Numbered from the stretch's first letter, positions 1 through 11,998 are shown. The stretch: DNA of 64,000 nucleotides from Zantedeschia hybrid cultivar (GCA_030544215.1 JARZZO010000013.1:47821196-47885195); one strand, 5' to 3'. The notes: generated by a model from the sequence alone, not told the origin. Translations and numbers: made by a program.

Positions 1-185
1 TAAAAGAAGATAACTTCATTACATTAAATAAAGTTCATGAAGTCCTAATATCACATCCATCACTAAGCATAAAATAAAGAAGAAGCAACACATTAAGACT
101 AAATACTCAAGAAAGCAAACAAATAAGACTAGTTCAAATGTCTAACAAAAGTTACAAAACTAATTCAAATAAAGTTTAAAGTTCT

Positions 186-2766
186 CTAAATTTTAAAGCC
201 AAATGGTGCATGCTCAGGAGCCATGTTCCCATCCTCGTCCCCATCATCTTCATCATCATGTTCACCATCTGACTCCCAAGATGCATTATCATCATCATCT
301 TCTTCCTCTGCCTCTTCTTCCTGATCTGAATGGTTCTCTTCTTCATCATCACTAACCATGGGCATGGGCTGCGAAGTACTTCCTCTTTGTGGCATTTTGC
401 CTCTCCTGAGTCTTTCTTCAGATGCTCCCATGGCTATGTCCACAGCTGCCCATGTGAGATCGTTATCATCATCATGAACCAAATCTTCTGCGTCCTTAGT
501 CATCCACTCACTTCCCCAATCCAAATCTGCTAAGCATATAGGATCACTCTTCTCTGGATGATTCTTTCTTTCTATGAATCTTTCACGAAGGCGCCGATTG
601 TATTGAACATACACTAAATCGTTCAATCGTTTATGCTCCAACCTGTTCCTCTTTTTTGTATAAATCTACATAAATAAAAAAGACAAATCAAAGACAACTA
701 GAGAAATTCAAATCTGAAAATTGAATGAAAAAAATAAAAACATACTAAGGATATATCTCAAGTTAAATACTTACAAACTCAAATGTGCTCCAATTACGCT
801 CACAACCAGAGGAACTACAACAAAGTCCTAAGATCCTTAAGGCTATCTTCATGAGCTCCGGTGCATCTCCACCAAATTGCATCCACCACTCAACTATAAA
901 AAGAATTTAACTGGTAACTCTAGTATAATGTAAAATCATTTAACTTGTAAAACAAAAAAATACCAAGCAATAAAGAGAGATTGCAAGAATTTACTCACTT
1001 GGTAGCCTCCTTTCACGAGCTCTAACTGCCATTGGCTTTGCAAATAAGCCTTTTTCACAAATATAGTCTGCAACTTGATCACTTATTTTGTCTTGTATAT
1101 CTCTTTCTGGCACCATCTTTTCAACACATTCATAAAAACTGCTCTCAAATTTTTTACCATTAGCAATATCTTTTGATTTGGCCTCGAAGTATAATTTGGG
1201 ATTCAAAAAATATCCTGCTGCATGTAGTGGACGATGCATTTGATCTTGCCATCTTTTATCTACAATTTTCAAGATGGGTTGATATTTTTTTTCCTTTGAA
1301 CCAAAATTTACAATAATTTGTTGCCTTGCATATTCCATGGCAACATACATGTATCCCATGGCAGGCTTCTCATCTCCATCAACTAATCTCAAAACTTGCA
1401 AAATTGGTTGTGAGGCTCTTAAGACATCTTCAATACCATGCCAGAACTTCACCTGAAAGACAAAAGAAGCAACATTTTTTCCCATAGTTGTCTTTGCCCA
1501 TGCACTATTATGCCATGCTTCTGAAGCAAACAACCTACGCAAGCCTCTCCTTACAACATCATCGTGCAACCTTTCTAATGTAAGAAAAGCAGTTGCAAAC
1601 CTTGTAACTCCACATCTCACAAGTTCCTTTCCCTTTGTCTCCTTTCTCATATAGTCAAGTAAACGTGTATGTGTGTAGATGTATGAAGTCAACTTCTTGG
1701 CTTTTGAAATGACACACTTATATGCCTTTAATTTGCCAAAATCTTCTAACATGAGATCAAGGCAATGTGCAACACAAGGTGTCCAAAACAATCTTCTCCT
1801 CTTCTCCATCAATATTCTTCCTGCAGCAATATTATATGAAGCATTATCTGTCACAATTTGCACCACATATTCTTCTCCAATTTTTTCAATCATAGCATCC
1901 AACAATTCATATAAGAGGTATGCATCCTCTTTACGATTTGAAACATCAACGGACTCCATAAAATAAGTCCCTTCTGGACAATTCACTAAGAAATTAATCA
2001 ACTTCCTCTGCCTTTTGTCATTCCATCCATCACACATGAGGGTGCAACCATAAGTCTTCCAATGTTGCTTATACTCATCATGCAACTGATGTGTGCTCTC
2101 TACCATTTTTTTTAAGAGAGGCACTCTCAACATGTGATAACTTGGAGGCTTGTATCCCGGTCCAAATCGCCCCGCAAGTTCGAACATCACTTCAAAACTC
2201 TTCAACTTTGCAACATTAAAAGGAATTCCAGCCTCATAAAACCAGGTGGCTACAGCTTCATCAAGCTTCAATTTTTCTTCTTTCTTCCATTTACTCTCCA
2301 AAGTTGTTTGAACCCTCTTTCCATGTCTCCTTGCTTCAACAAAGTCCTCTGCACTCATCTTTGCAAAAGCATCCATTGGCCCCTTGTTTGGCTTTTTCTT
2401 CAACGATGAAGAACCTTTATCCGATTTCGGAGGAATTTCCTCGTCAGATGATTCATTTATACACACAAACTCTTGGACTGTAATTTTTCTTTTCTTGTTT
2501 TTTGCCATCCAACTCAACATTTCTTCAGAAATATCTTTTGTTGTCTTTGGACATTTTTTTACATCACTGAATCCTCCTACTAAATGTTCTTTTTGTCTTT
2601 TGATCCCCCCATTTGTCACCAAACCACAAAGTTCACACTTCACTTTATTTTTATCATTTTCATCCGGCCAATAGGAATACTTCCATCCCGGATCATTTGA
2701 CTTGGCCTTCTTCTTCTCTAACATTCCTTGCACGGATGCGGACTGCGACCCTGACTCTTCTTCCAT
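186..2766 (-). CDS. hAT-superfamily transposase, three exons, apparently intact
   Basis: Exons on the minus strand are 2766-999, 893-775 and 665-186, joined at GTGAGT/TATAG and GTAAGT/TGTAG junctions that keep frame and give about 788 residues. Visible parts in order: a BED-type zinc finger (C44, C47, H61, C72, in a context with GGIKRQKEH); a DUF659/RNase H-like core with a CDGW motif and a TDNA motif holding the usual acidic residues; and the hAT dimerisation region. The last is rebuilt across the two introns (EWWMQFGG, then CERNWSTFEF, then KRNRLEHKRLNDLVYVQYN). The C-terminus is a long Asp/Glu tail. Such proteins bind element ends and catalyse cut-and-paste transposition in the nucleus. 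No stop or frameshift breaks the spliced frame, so it may be an autonomous copy. A domesticated gene is the alternative, but the adjacent element-like terminus argues against that. Confidence 0.92.
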
Positions 2767-2859
2767 TTAAATTTTAAAGATAAAAATCTGGCATGAGAAA
2801 AATAAAAAGGAGTAAGAGAGTGGGTGGTCTGTGACATGAGATGGTGAGAGAAACAAATA

Positions 2860-3975
2860 AGGTGAGAGAGAGAGGGGGTGGGTCTGTGACAGAGAGACAG
2901 AGAGAGACAGGATGAGAGAGAGAGAGGGTGTGTGACAGTGTGAGTGAGAGAGAGACAGATATGGCCCGAAAGAGAGAGAGTGGGTCTGAGAGAGAGAGAG
3001 AGAGTCTGAGACTGAGAGAGACAAAGAGAGAGTGGGTCTAAGAAAGAGGGTGTGAGTGAGAGAGAGTGAGACAGAGTCTGAGAGAGAGGGTACGACAGAA
3101 AGAGAGTGGGTATAAGAGAGTGAGACAGAGAGAGGGATATAGAGAGCGTAAGACAGAGAGTGGGACGGAGAGATATAGAGAGAGTGAGACAGAGAGAGGG
3201 AGATAGAGAGAGTGGGACGGAGAGATAGAGAGAGACAAAGAGTGTGGGTGTGTGAGACAGAGAGAGACAGAGAGTGTGGGTGTGTGAGAGAGAGTGAGAC
3301 ATAAAGTGTGGGTGTGAGAGAGAGAGTAAGACAGAGACAGAGAGCGTGGGCGTGTGAGAGAGAGGGAGCCAGAGAGTGGGGGTCCGGGACAGAGAGAGTG
3401 GGACAGAGAGGGAGACGGAGAGACAGGGAGATAGAGTGAGACAGAGAGAGGGAGATAGAGAGACAGGGAGATAGAGTGAGACGGAGAGAGAGTGAGAGAG
3501 AGAGAGGGAGATAGAGAGACAGGGAGATAGAGTGAGACGGAGAGAGAGTGAGACAGAGAGAGGGAGATAGAGAGAGTGGGACAAAGAGATGGAGACAGAG
3601 AGTGGGGGTCCGAGACAGAGAGAGTGAGATAGAGAGATGGAGACAGAGAGAGGGAGACGGAGAGACAGGGAGATAGAGTGAGACGGAGAGAGTGAGATAG
3701 AGAGATGGAGACAGAGAGACAGGGAGATAGAGTGAGACAGAGAGAGTGTGAGACAGAGAGAGGGAGACAGAGAGACAGGGAGATAGAGTGAGACGGAGAC
3801 GGAGAGACGGGGAGATAGAGTGAGACGGAGAGAGAGTGAGACAGAGAGAGTGGGACAAAGAGATGGAGACAGAGAGACAGGGAGATAGAGAGTGAGACGG
3901 AGAGAGTGGGACAAAGAGATGGAGACAGAGAGACAGGGAGATAGAGAGTGAGACACAGAGACAGTGAGAGATATA
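2860..3975. repeat. GA-rich (purine/pyrimidine) low-complexity leader of the hAT element
   Basis: About 1.1 kb in which the plus strand is almost pure G/A with occasional T (GAGAGA, GACAGAGAGA, GGGAGATAGAG variants). It lies directly upstream of the transposase ATG. Longer-period units such as ACAGGGAGATAGAGTGAGAC recur many times, so it is a degenerate tandem repeat, not one clean microsatellite. The minus strand reads as Ser/Leu-rich open frames in all three phases because CT-rich DNA rarely makes stops; these are not genes. Confidence 0.9.
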
Positions 3976-4269
3976 GAGAGGGGATGGAAGCCTCACCGGA
4001 GAATCGGAGATGACGGCAGCTAAGAAGGCCTCGCCGACGACAGCTCCAGCTGCAACAGGCAAAGGAGACGACGGCGGTTACAGAGGCGATCGCCGGCGGC
4101 GGTGGACGCAATCGGCGGCGAGCAGCGGTGGCGTCGCGACGAGCGAGGGCGGCGAACGCCGTGAACCCTAGCGGAGCAAGCGAAAGGGGGTGCCGGGGTC
4201 GAAAGGGGGAAGAAGATGATCGTATCGGGTTTGGGGTATTTAACGATGGTAGCCGGCCGGGTAAATGGG

Positions 4270-4462
4270 TCGTGGGTAGTTTGGGCCGCGGCCCGTCCGG
4301 GTAATGGGCTGACCCAGCGGGCGCTTAGGCGGCCCAGGCGGGCTGAGCGAACCGCCTGGGCCGCTTTTTGAAGCCCGGTTCAGGCGCTGGGCCGCTTCGT
4401 CCTGTGACCAGCGCCTATGCGCTTAGGCGACACCTAGGCGACGCCTAGGCGTCCGCCTTGAC
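4270..4462. repeat. Subterminal CCTAGGCG-type repeats of the hAT end
   Basis: GC-rich block with repeated motifs GGGCCGC, GCGCTTAGGCG and CCTAGGCG in both orientations, just inside the inferred element end. Subterminal motif arrays like this are typical transposase-binding regions of plant hAT elements. The function is inferred from position. Confidence 0.6.
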
Positions 4463-4498
4463 AACAATGGTGTAGGCTAACCCATCTCAGGGGTGGGG

Positions 4499-4636
4499 AT
4501 GTTGGCTTTTGCCACACCTAGTCGAATCACAACAGCTATTTGCAAATCACAAGAAAGCATGAGTAGAGAACACTTGGAACAAATTTCAGCTAAATTTGTA
4601 GTCTCTACAATGAAGTTCGTATCTGTCCACATTTAA
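4499..4636 (+). other. Possible exon remnant 1 beside the hAT element
   Basis: An open frame after a CTCAG acceptor-like site gives 45 residues including SRITTAICKSQESMSREHLE. A possible donor (AAGTTC, then GTATCT) lies before the stop. The composition looks coding, but I do not recognise a family. It may belong with the open segment at 4947 and be the 3' part of a gene cut off by the hAT insertion. Weak evidence. Confidence 0.25.
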
Positions 4637-4946
4637 TGAGGTATTCTAAAAGATGTGGTCATATTCTAAAAGATGTTGGATGCGTGGTAGGCATGTCCGC
4701 ATGTCTGTTTTCTGGCACGGTCAGGATGTGCAAGGTACCCAACCCTGCTCTCTCTCTCCATGGAATCATCAAAATTAAATGCATTTTTTTTTTGTAATTT
4801 GTTGGGAAAGAATTGCATGAACATATGTAAGATTTTGGACCTTTGTGGAGACTTTGCTGAACTTACAATCTGTTAAATTTCATTCACATGCATTTGGCAT
4901 TTCAGCTATTGTTGTAGTTTAGTTGATTAATATTTTTAAAATTTAG

Positions 4947-5063
4947 GAAGTAATAAAAGGACTATCTGGCAAAGGGGATCCAATCAAGAATTTCTTCTTC
5001 TTCGACACAATTGATGGGAGAGGTATAATAGCGGACATTGCTGCTGCGACTCCAACAAAATGA
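4947..5063 (+). other. Possible terminal exon remnant 2
   Basis: After a TTTAG acceptor the frame reads EVIKGLSGKGDPIKNFFFFD and continues to a TGA after 38 codons; a GTATAA donor-like site lies inside. It is phase-compatible with the preceding open segment at 4499-4636. I do not recognise the family. It could be the end of a plant gene whose upstream part lies beyond the transposon, or a pseudogene fragment. Confidence 0.3.
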
Positions 5064-6231
5064 CATGATCGCTGGTACTCCAACAAGAGTGGTTATTTTG
5101 TGGCATTGATGCTGTAGTATGTACTAACCAAAAGCATCCTGTATCTACTTGGTTCTAACATTAGTCATGTAGTGGAACGTCTAAGCTGTTCACCAGTCAT
5201 TTTGTCATGACTTAAGAGGATACCTCTTGTCAGAATCTCATTACAGATTCATCTTTATTAGAAGCCAGAACCAGACGTGGCTAGAACCTGTCTTTAAGGT
5301 AAGACTTTGGACTGATCAGGTTGTTTGAATAGAAGAATCAGCATTGATCATCTTAGGGGAACAATCAAGTAATCTGGACCCTTACTGAATCTAGCACAGC
5401 AGATTCTCTCGTGTGGTATACATCATTTGACCGTCAACATGTTGTATTATTTTGATACTGAATTTGATGCATGATTATGGTAAGATCGAGTTAATTTTAG
5501 ATAATTTTCCAAGCTCCTTACAGAGTAAGCTGTTTGTGATTGTTACCCCCATTTCCATGAGCTACATGCTTGTCTTTTTTTTTTCCTTTTTTCAGTGGCA
5601 GGTCGGGAAAACCATGAAGCTACATCCTACATCTGCTTCTTCCCTCTCTCCCGAGCCTTTCTGACCCATCCGTTTTGAGTCCCTTTATCGGAGAATCTGG
5701 TACCACGTATCTTTGGGATGCAAGTTGGGTGGGTTTAAGCAAAATTGGACCAGCCCAAAGTTAAAAGTTAGGGTGCGTTGGGTACAACGGAATTTTGGGA
5801 AGTTAATCGATGAGTTGTTTGGTCATTCAAAAATTTCAGATAGAATTTTGGGAGTTTTAGCAAATAATCTCTCAAAGCATCTAGGATGTGCTCCCTCCCT
5901 CCACCCCCCACCCCCCCCGGGGGGGGCAAAAAAAGAAAAAACCTGCATTATGTGTGTGCTTGCGCACACGACACTTTCTTATTTTTAAATTTTTCATGTA
6001 AGTGATGTGAGTGATAGTAGATTCGAATGCCTTGGTGTACAATTATTATGCAAGGATTTTTTGTACATATATTTTACATGGCTTTTTACATATATGATCT
6101 TTTTTTAGGAGCAACATTTGTCGCATTGATATCAATATATATTGTGATGCGTGTGTGTTTGTGTAAAACTCACTGCACTGACCTTCAGTGCAACGCTGAG
6201 GTCAGTGCAACAAGTGTTACTCCTTTTTTAG
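5064..6231. other. Intergenic or intronic stretch, no gene recognised
   Basis: AT-rich sequence with a pyrimidine tract and CAG acceptor-like site near 5595, an adjoining C-run/G-run at about 5903-5927, and the foldback-MITE end at 6172-6228. I see no convincing coding segment here. Confidence 0.5.
6172..6228. mobile_element. Partial copy of foldback MITE family A
   Basis: A short palindromic stretch (CACTGCACTGACC ... GGTCAGTGCAAC) ends in CAAGTGTTACT. This matches the right end of the full copies at 20990-21376 and 43959-44328. Confidence 0.55.
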
Positions 6232-6447
6232 TGGGTTATCTGCAAAAGGGAATGGGTAACCAACTTGGAAGAGAAGAAGGCACTCGAACAACCAGAATCC
6301 GTTGCAAGAACCAACATGATAAGGCAAGTCCAGAAAGAGGATGGGACGGTCTCATCGTCAGGTGGCTCGGTGAAATTGAGAGGGGCAACACATGTGGCAT
6401 TCCCGGTAACTGAGCTACCTTTTGGGTTAGGCTATGATTATGGTTAA
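6232..6447 (+). other. Possible terminal exon of an unrecognised gene
   Basis: A T-rich tract and TTTAG acceptor precede an open frame of about 71 residues. It includes EWVTNLEEKKALEQPESVAR and ends in FGLGYDYG before TAA. The composition is like a real soluble protein and the acceptor is good, but I recognise no family and find no certain upstream exon. It may be the last exon of the gene suggested at 4499-5063. The acceptor directly abuts a foldback-MITE end. Confidence 0.3.
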
Positions 6448-7089
6448 TTAGTACTCGTACTATTATTTCTTATTGAAAGCTTCGTTAAGATAGTTAGAAA
6501 AAAAAAAAAGGAAGAAGAAAGCTTTGTTAAGCAGGAGTTGCAGCGTTCAGCTCACACTCCTGCCAAGCTCATCTCACTTAGCTAGTCACCATTCACCATC
6601 CTTTACACACGCTTATAAAGTTACCTGATTAGATACTGCATCAGGCACATTTTTCCAAGAGTATCCTACAGTTCCTCCACAGAACTTTAGTACACAATCA
6701 TCCCCAAAGACGTTAGACAGGGGAAGCGTATGTTGAACAAACATGAGTTCATTGGTTGACTTGACTGCCGCATGCCCACTCCATGATAGGTCAACGTGAC
6801 TCAGTTTTTTAAACATAAACCAAAATTGTTGTTGCAAATGGATACAATTTTTTCTTGAATATAATGTTTTAACATGCATTGAGTAAGGGTACATGTATTT
6901 TGTCACAGGTGTGTGCGTGGAGAGAGAGATTTTGTGTGTAAAATAATTGTAATATTGGGTATCATCTGTCTAGCTTTAATAGTTGCAGGAGAAAGAGAGA
7001 GATTCCTTTTTTATAGTCGCTGGAGATACTTTTTTTTTCTGTAATAGAATAAATAATTTGATAGCGTAGATATCATCTGTCTTGATAGC

Positions 7090-7090
<1 letters not shown>

Positions 7091-7138
<48 letters not shown>
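7091..7138. repeat. (GA)n microsatellite
   Basis: About 24 uninterrupted GA units. Confidence 0.98.
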
Positions 7139-7139
<1 letters not shown>

Positions 7140-8683
7140 CAGAGTGGGCTCTTAGATGGAGACCCATGAAGAGGACTGCCCATATGTGAAAGAGTTGCTA
7201 GAACATGGAAGTTAGTGTGACGCGACACATGCGTATACGAACCAGTTGCCCGATCTTGGACATAGCGGATTAAGGATCCCATTGGTTCTGTCTCTCTCTT
7301 TGGCCGAGTCCAGGTCCAGCCGACCTTGGTTTTGTCTGCCCAATCTTTACTTAAACGTTGGTGGGTGGGGGGGGGGGGACCAGAAAGCATAACATTATAA
7401 GAAAACAAGAAGGCCTAGTTCTCTGGACCTTCACACAAGGAGGCCTAACAGGGGAAGATGATGACAGTTCAGAGGAAGTTGCCTCATGTTGGGGGCCTCT
7501 ATTGATTAAGCCAGTTTATCAGAGATACAAATATGTGAAAATTTCACTGCAAGAATTGTATTTTATATGTGCATATTACAAGGCAATGTGTAGCTCAGCA
7601 TCTTTTTAGTAACAGTTCGAGCTAATCTTTATATGATCAAAGATGATCAAAGCTGAGAATGATCAAAATACCCTTTATGCAAACTGAAAGTTTTTTTTAT
7701 ATCCTAAAGGGTATTTAGACGAAGAAAAAATTAGTTTTCAACAGTATTACAATGTGGGTGTATTCTAGTAAATTGCAAAGACATCTCCATGTTGCATGTA
7801 AGATAGTGCATACGAAGATCTCATCAAAGTCTCAGTTTTAACGAAGGTGCATGTAAGGAAGGCAACTTAGGTCAGTGACTGTTGATGTATGAAGAATGCT
7901 AAGGTGATATGTTTTGTCACATTCTCTTTCCTCTGTTTAATTTAAAAATAAAAATGTTGAACTCAAGTTTAATATTTCCAAACATCTTACCATCTAAGTT
8001 TTAGATTAGTTGGTTAAGAAAAGGATATAAACATCAAACCATGATTAGTGTGTTAGCAGTTTTTTTTTTTTTTTTTTTAAATATTCAGTCAAACTTTTTT
8101 GGAGCTGTCCTCTCGTTAGATGAATCCAAACCTTGTCATATCTCCAAGAAACGTCAAATCGATGGCTTTCTCCTTATCACTGTTGGATTTTGTCAAACAA
8201 AATAGTTCAATACTGGTGAAGGAACAGGATAAAAACAGAGTTAGCTAAGACCTTTTACATCAATATTTGTTGGTAAAGTTTCATCTAGGTAAGAACACTG
8301 ATAATATTCTGGTTACCTTTCTTGGAGGAAAAACATCAGGATGACTCTTTTTGATATTACTTGAAGGGTATATATGTAAATTTGTTTTATGACATTGAAA
8401 ATGATAATCACAATGTATTTTCTTTAAAGAAGATATTCATGACATTACAACTTAAAAAATGTGTTTATGTAGATAAAATTATGAAAATGGCATTTAGGTA
8501 ACTAGAGGTCATGTTGTACAGTAGTTCAACTTTGTGATGTATCTTCATGATGTACATTAGAAAAAAACAAAATGAAGGTATTCCTATCTTATGACTTTGA
8601 GTTGGACAACTTAAACAAGTTAATCTCTGGTAGAAGTCTAACCAATTTGATTCTCAAGCTATAGTCGGTAGGGAAGATCTCAC

Positions 8684-8687
<4 letters not shown>

Positions 8688-8733
<46 letters not shown>
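8688..8733. repeat. (CT)n microsatellite
   Basis: About 23 uninterrupted CT units, followed by CA/CCA-rich sequence. Confidence 0.98.
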
Positions 8734-8736
<3 letters not shown>

Positions 8737-8899
8737 CCCACATACACAAACTCTCTCTCATTACCCCCACCCAGCCACCCCCATATCCACCCATACACCA
8801 CACACATACACTCACCCACACATCTACACACACATACCCACAGTGAAACTGCACACACCTCCACCTCCCTTTTTATTTGAAGATGAGAAGCACCTTCCA

Positions 8900-9440
8900 G
8901 CCTGACATGTATCACTAGAAACCCCACATCCTACCCCCCTCCACACCAACCCCCTAATGGGGAATTTGGGATATTTGGCAGTTGTAGGCTCAACAGACTC
9001 CCCATACTCCACCTAGATTGATTAGCTATCACAATAATTGATAACAAGATATTTAAAACCCAGTGATGTGTGGATAGAAAGCTAGTTGGAAAGAATCAGA
9101 CCTATTTGGTCCTTGAAGATTCCTACTGTTATTAAAGGGCCTGGATCCTTTAGGATCCCCTGTAGTTACATGATGCTGTTGTAGTTCAAGCACCATGACC
9201 CCCACATAGGCAAGATGCATTTAAAGCAACTTTATGTGGCTTTAGGAGCATAGAGGAACTTTGGATGCCCTCTGCAAAGTAGTGAACACATTGCACAGAG
9301 CTGATTATGTGCTATTAATATCATTGTTTAAGGTTTCAAACACATTGCACAAAGTTGATTATGTGCTATTAATATCATTGTTTAAGGTTTCAAAGGATCT
9401 AAATCCACTCTTTCTTTCCATTTTCTATTCATGATACCAT
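8900..9440 (+). repeat. Copy 1 of a diverged direct duplication
   Basis: Blocks in this stretch recur in the same order at about 10770-11215: CAGTGATGTGTGGA-like, CTGTTATTAAAGGGCC-like, TGTAGTTCAAGCACCATGAC-like, TTTGGATGCCCTCTGCAAA and ATCTAAATCCACTCTTTCTTT. Identity is clearly incomplete. I see no open reading frame. It may be an old segmental duplication or a pair of degenerate long terminal repeats. Confidence 0.6.
9287..9394 (+). repeat. Two-copy 54-bp tandem duplication
   Basis: CACATTGCAC...GGTTTCAAA occurs twice at a 54-bp spacing with only two or three differences. The second large copy near 11.13 kb has a single unit, so the duplication arose after the two regions separated. Confidence 0.9.
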
Positions 9441-10769
9441 TTGTAACGATTCAATCAGTTAACTGACCTAACAACTATGCAAGTTAATAAACTTCCAAAG
9501 AAGGTCATCCATCCTGAGACTTCTTCTAACCGAGTACGTTTAATTTCGGAGTTCTTTCTAACTTGAACTTCGAAAAATGATTAACCGATATTGTTGGTAG
9601 TCTATTGATTTAGTCTAGGGTATTACACCATCAAAGACAAAATAAAGGTCCCAGAAGAAGAGAAAGATGACAACTTCTTATGTACATTAATACTGTCAGT
9701 CTTGTGCACGCAAGTACTACCATAACTTTTCTTCTTTTGGGGACTTTTAGATATCCCCCCTACAATCTATCATACTTAGGAATTCACCCTATTAATTTTA
9801 TCATTTATTTTAAAGTTACATATTTATCTTGAAAATATCCCTTTTTTCAGGAGGATATTCCAAAAAATTGGACGAGCTATTTCTAATTTTTTAAGAGGTT
9901 CAATAAACAACCTGAAATCATGAAGCCTTATAAATACATATCAGAATTGGAGGGCTTAATCACTAAATAGATGGGTTGTGGGGAGTGATACCTAAAAGTC
10001 CTTTTTTTCTTACATCAGTGTGCTCACCTTTATGTAGAGAAAGTCTTCAAAATCTTCCTCTTACTTTGTCCATTATCAGAATTGAGTTCTGAACTTACAA
10101 TTTATTGTTAAAGACACATGTATATGAAGTCAAGCTTTGGAGATTTTTACTCAATTGGGTGTAATAGTAATGTTTTCTCACTGATGTGCCACATTTGAAT
10201 GATTTGACAACATGTCGGTTAACTTTGTCTACAATAGGAATGTAGACAGACTGGTACTGAGATAATTGACAACACGACTAAACATTGGGGTAGACATCAG
10301 ACACAATTTTCCAACCTGATTCTTAAATGGATTCGATGGTGCAATATTCTTAGACTGATAGTGACATGAGACAAACTGGCAAATATAAGTTTAAACCTGA
10401 TACTGAAAGTTTTATCTGATTACCGGCATCATTAAAGATATATAATATTATTATGTACAGATATGATGATTATATATTACTTTGTATTATTGTTACTCAT
10501 CAATTTAAAATTGATTGACCAACCTGGATGATAAAAATGTTACCAAATGATCTACCATCTATGTGACATAATCGTCATTAGCATCATCATTAGAGGGAAC
10601 TATATGATTCTTATCTCGAAATTTTACTCTGTTCGTTGTGCCATATTCATAGTTAAATTAAATAATCTATGCTTTTTTTTCCTTTTTCTTTTTCAACTAA
10701 TAATGCTATGGCATCAAATTTTACATTTCAATAAATTTTCTTACAAGATTCGACATCGGATATATAGTA
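9441..10769. other. Intergenic, no gene seen
   Basis: AT-rich sequence between the two members of the large direct duplication. No coding or RNA gene signal recognised. Confidence 0.5.
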
Positions 10770-11215
10770 TGCACCTTCTTGTCTGACACATCACCCCTAC
10801 ATCCTACCCTTCCTTACTCATTGGGCACTTGATATATGGTACTTAAGAGATCCCACAACCTCCTCATATTCCCCCCTATGTATAGCAAGACTTTTACAAA
10901 CCTAGGTTACATATTCTTGTTGTGATGTGTGGAAGAAAAGTCATTGGAAGGACATTAAGAACCCATGGGGTCCAGGCAGCTGAAGGTCTCTGTTATTATT
11001 AAAGAGCCCTCATCCTTCTAGGAAATCTAGCTGTACAAGGGTCTTGTAGTTGAAGCATTATGACACTAAAAGCAATGGAGCATGCATAGAGTCGCTTTGG
11101 ATGCCCTCTACAAATGAGCACATTACACAAATGGATTAGACATTATTAGAGTCTGGTCTAAGTGTTTGAAAGATCTAAACTCTCTTTCTTTTTCATCCTC
11201 TGTTCGTAATGTTGT
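10770..11215 (+). repeat. Copy 2 of the diverged direct duplication
   Basis: Shares ordered blocks with 8900-9440 (GTGATGTGTGGAAGAAAAG, TTATTATTAAAGAGCC, TTTGGATGCCCTCTACAAA, GATCTAAACTCTCTTTCTTT). Confidence 0.6.
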
Positions 11216-11880
11216 GAAAGGAAAAAAGAAAACTCAAACATATTATAAGACAAAAAAATAACTTTTGATGACATAAATATAATTAGTCTTGTTACATATT
11301 CTTACTTCGTCAACATATGTGAACCCATTACAACAAGATTGTTTGGACCTAAAGGTGAGTGTACTTATTCTGCCATATCATTTTAAGAGTAAATAACTCA
11401 TTCACCCACCTTTTGGTGTGTCTTAGGAGCGCAAAGAGATCAAGATGATCGTGATCCGGTTCCGAACCCATCATATCCTTTTGAAAATAGATCACCAACA
11501 AGCCTGGTACATTGAACGCAGAGAGGCATTTAACAAAAACTTTTGCATTCTCCATGCATGAGTTTGGTTCAGCCAAAACCGTAGCATAAAGGATTTACAT
11601 TTCTATACAGTATTAATAATGAAAACAAGACAACAACAACAAAAACATCTACAGTTCTATCTCACTAGAACCAAACATATCACAGATAAGAACTTTTCTT
11701 ATATAATTCTATACCAAATACATACTATATCCACATTAAATCCAATTCTACAATATCCTCAGTACTCTCCAACACAAACAAAAGTAGATTGTCAACATTC
11801 TACTGAGCAGCCAAGTCCAAGTCATGATCCTCTCGTACAAGCGATTCTGTAAATTAAGAAAAGTGATTTAGTGAGTTTAA

Positions 11881-11998
11881 CCGCACCATGCGGTCGAACA
11901 CCACAGTCAGAGAACTATTTTCACTTATCCTTCTCCATAAAAAATGAAAAAAGTTAAGGAAGTCTCTTCACTGTGGCGCTCGACCGCATGATGCGGTG
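11881..11998. mobile_element. Small foldback element with palindromic ends
   Basis: ACCGCACCATGCGGTCGA at the left matches, in inverted orientation, TCGACCGCATGATGCGGT at the right. The arms are about 27 bp with a few mismatches, and each arm is itself nearly palindromic. No target duplication could be fixed. Confidence 0.5.

Larger units (their letters stand above)
1..4469 (-). mobile_element. hAT transposon, right part (left end outside window)
   Basis: The transposase reads towards the left edge. Beyond its ATG come about 1.2 kb of GA-rich leader, a GC-rich stretch, and then at 4270-4460 a dense array of CCTAGGCG/GCGCTTAGGCG-type subterminal repeats. These end at a CCGCCTTGACAACAATG boundary near 4465-4470. 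Read on the minus strand this is a start like CATTGTTGTCAAGG, close to the common plant hAT terminus pattern TAG-N-GTTG-N-CAA. The partner terminus and the 8-bp target duplication would lie left of position 1, so the exact boundary is inferred. Confidence 0.7.
6448..8880. other. Intergenic, simple repeats only
   Basis: No gene supported. It contains a pure (GA)n microsatellite at 7091-7138, a G-run at 7368-7378, a T-run at 8060-8078 and a (CT)n microsatellite at 8688-8733 followed by an ACACAC/CACCC-rich patch to about 8840. Confidence 0.6.

Noticed and set aside
2718..4111. Three long overlapping minus-strand reading frames of Ser/Leu/Pro-rich protein
   Set aside because: All three frames are open only because the CT-rich strand rarely forms stop codons. 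The sequence is low-complexity repeat DNA with no conserved domain.
9287..9394. CRISPR-like repeat or regular array
   Set aside because: Just two adjacent 54-bp units without spacers, in plant nuclear DNA; a simple tandem duplication.
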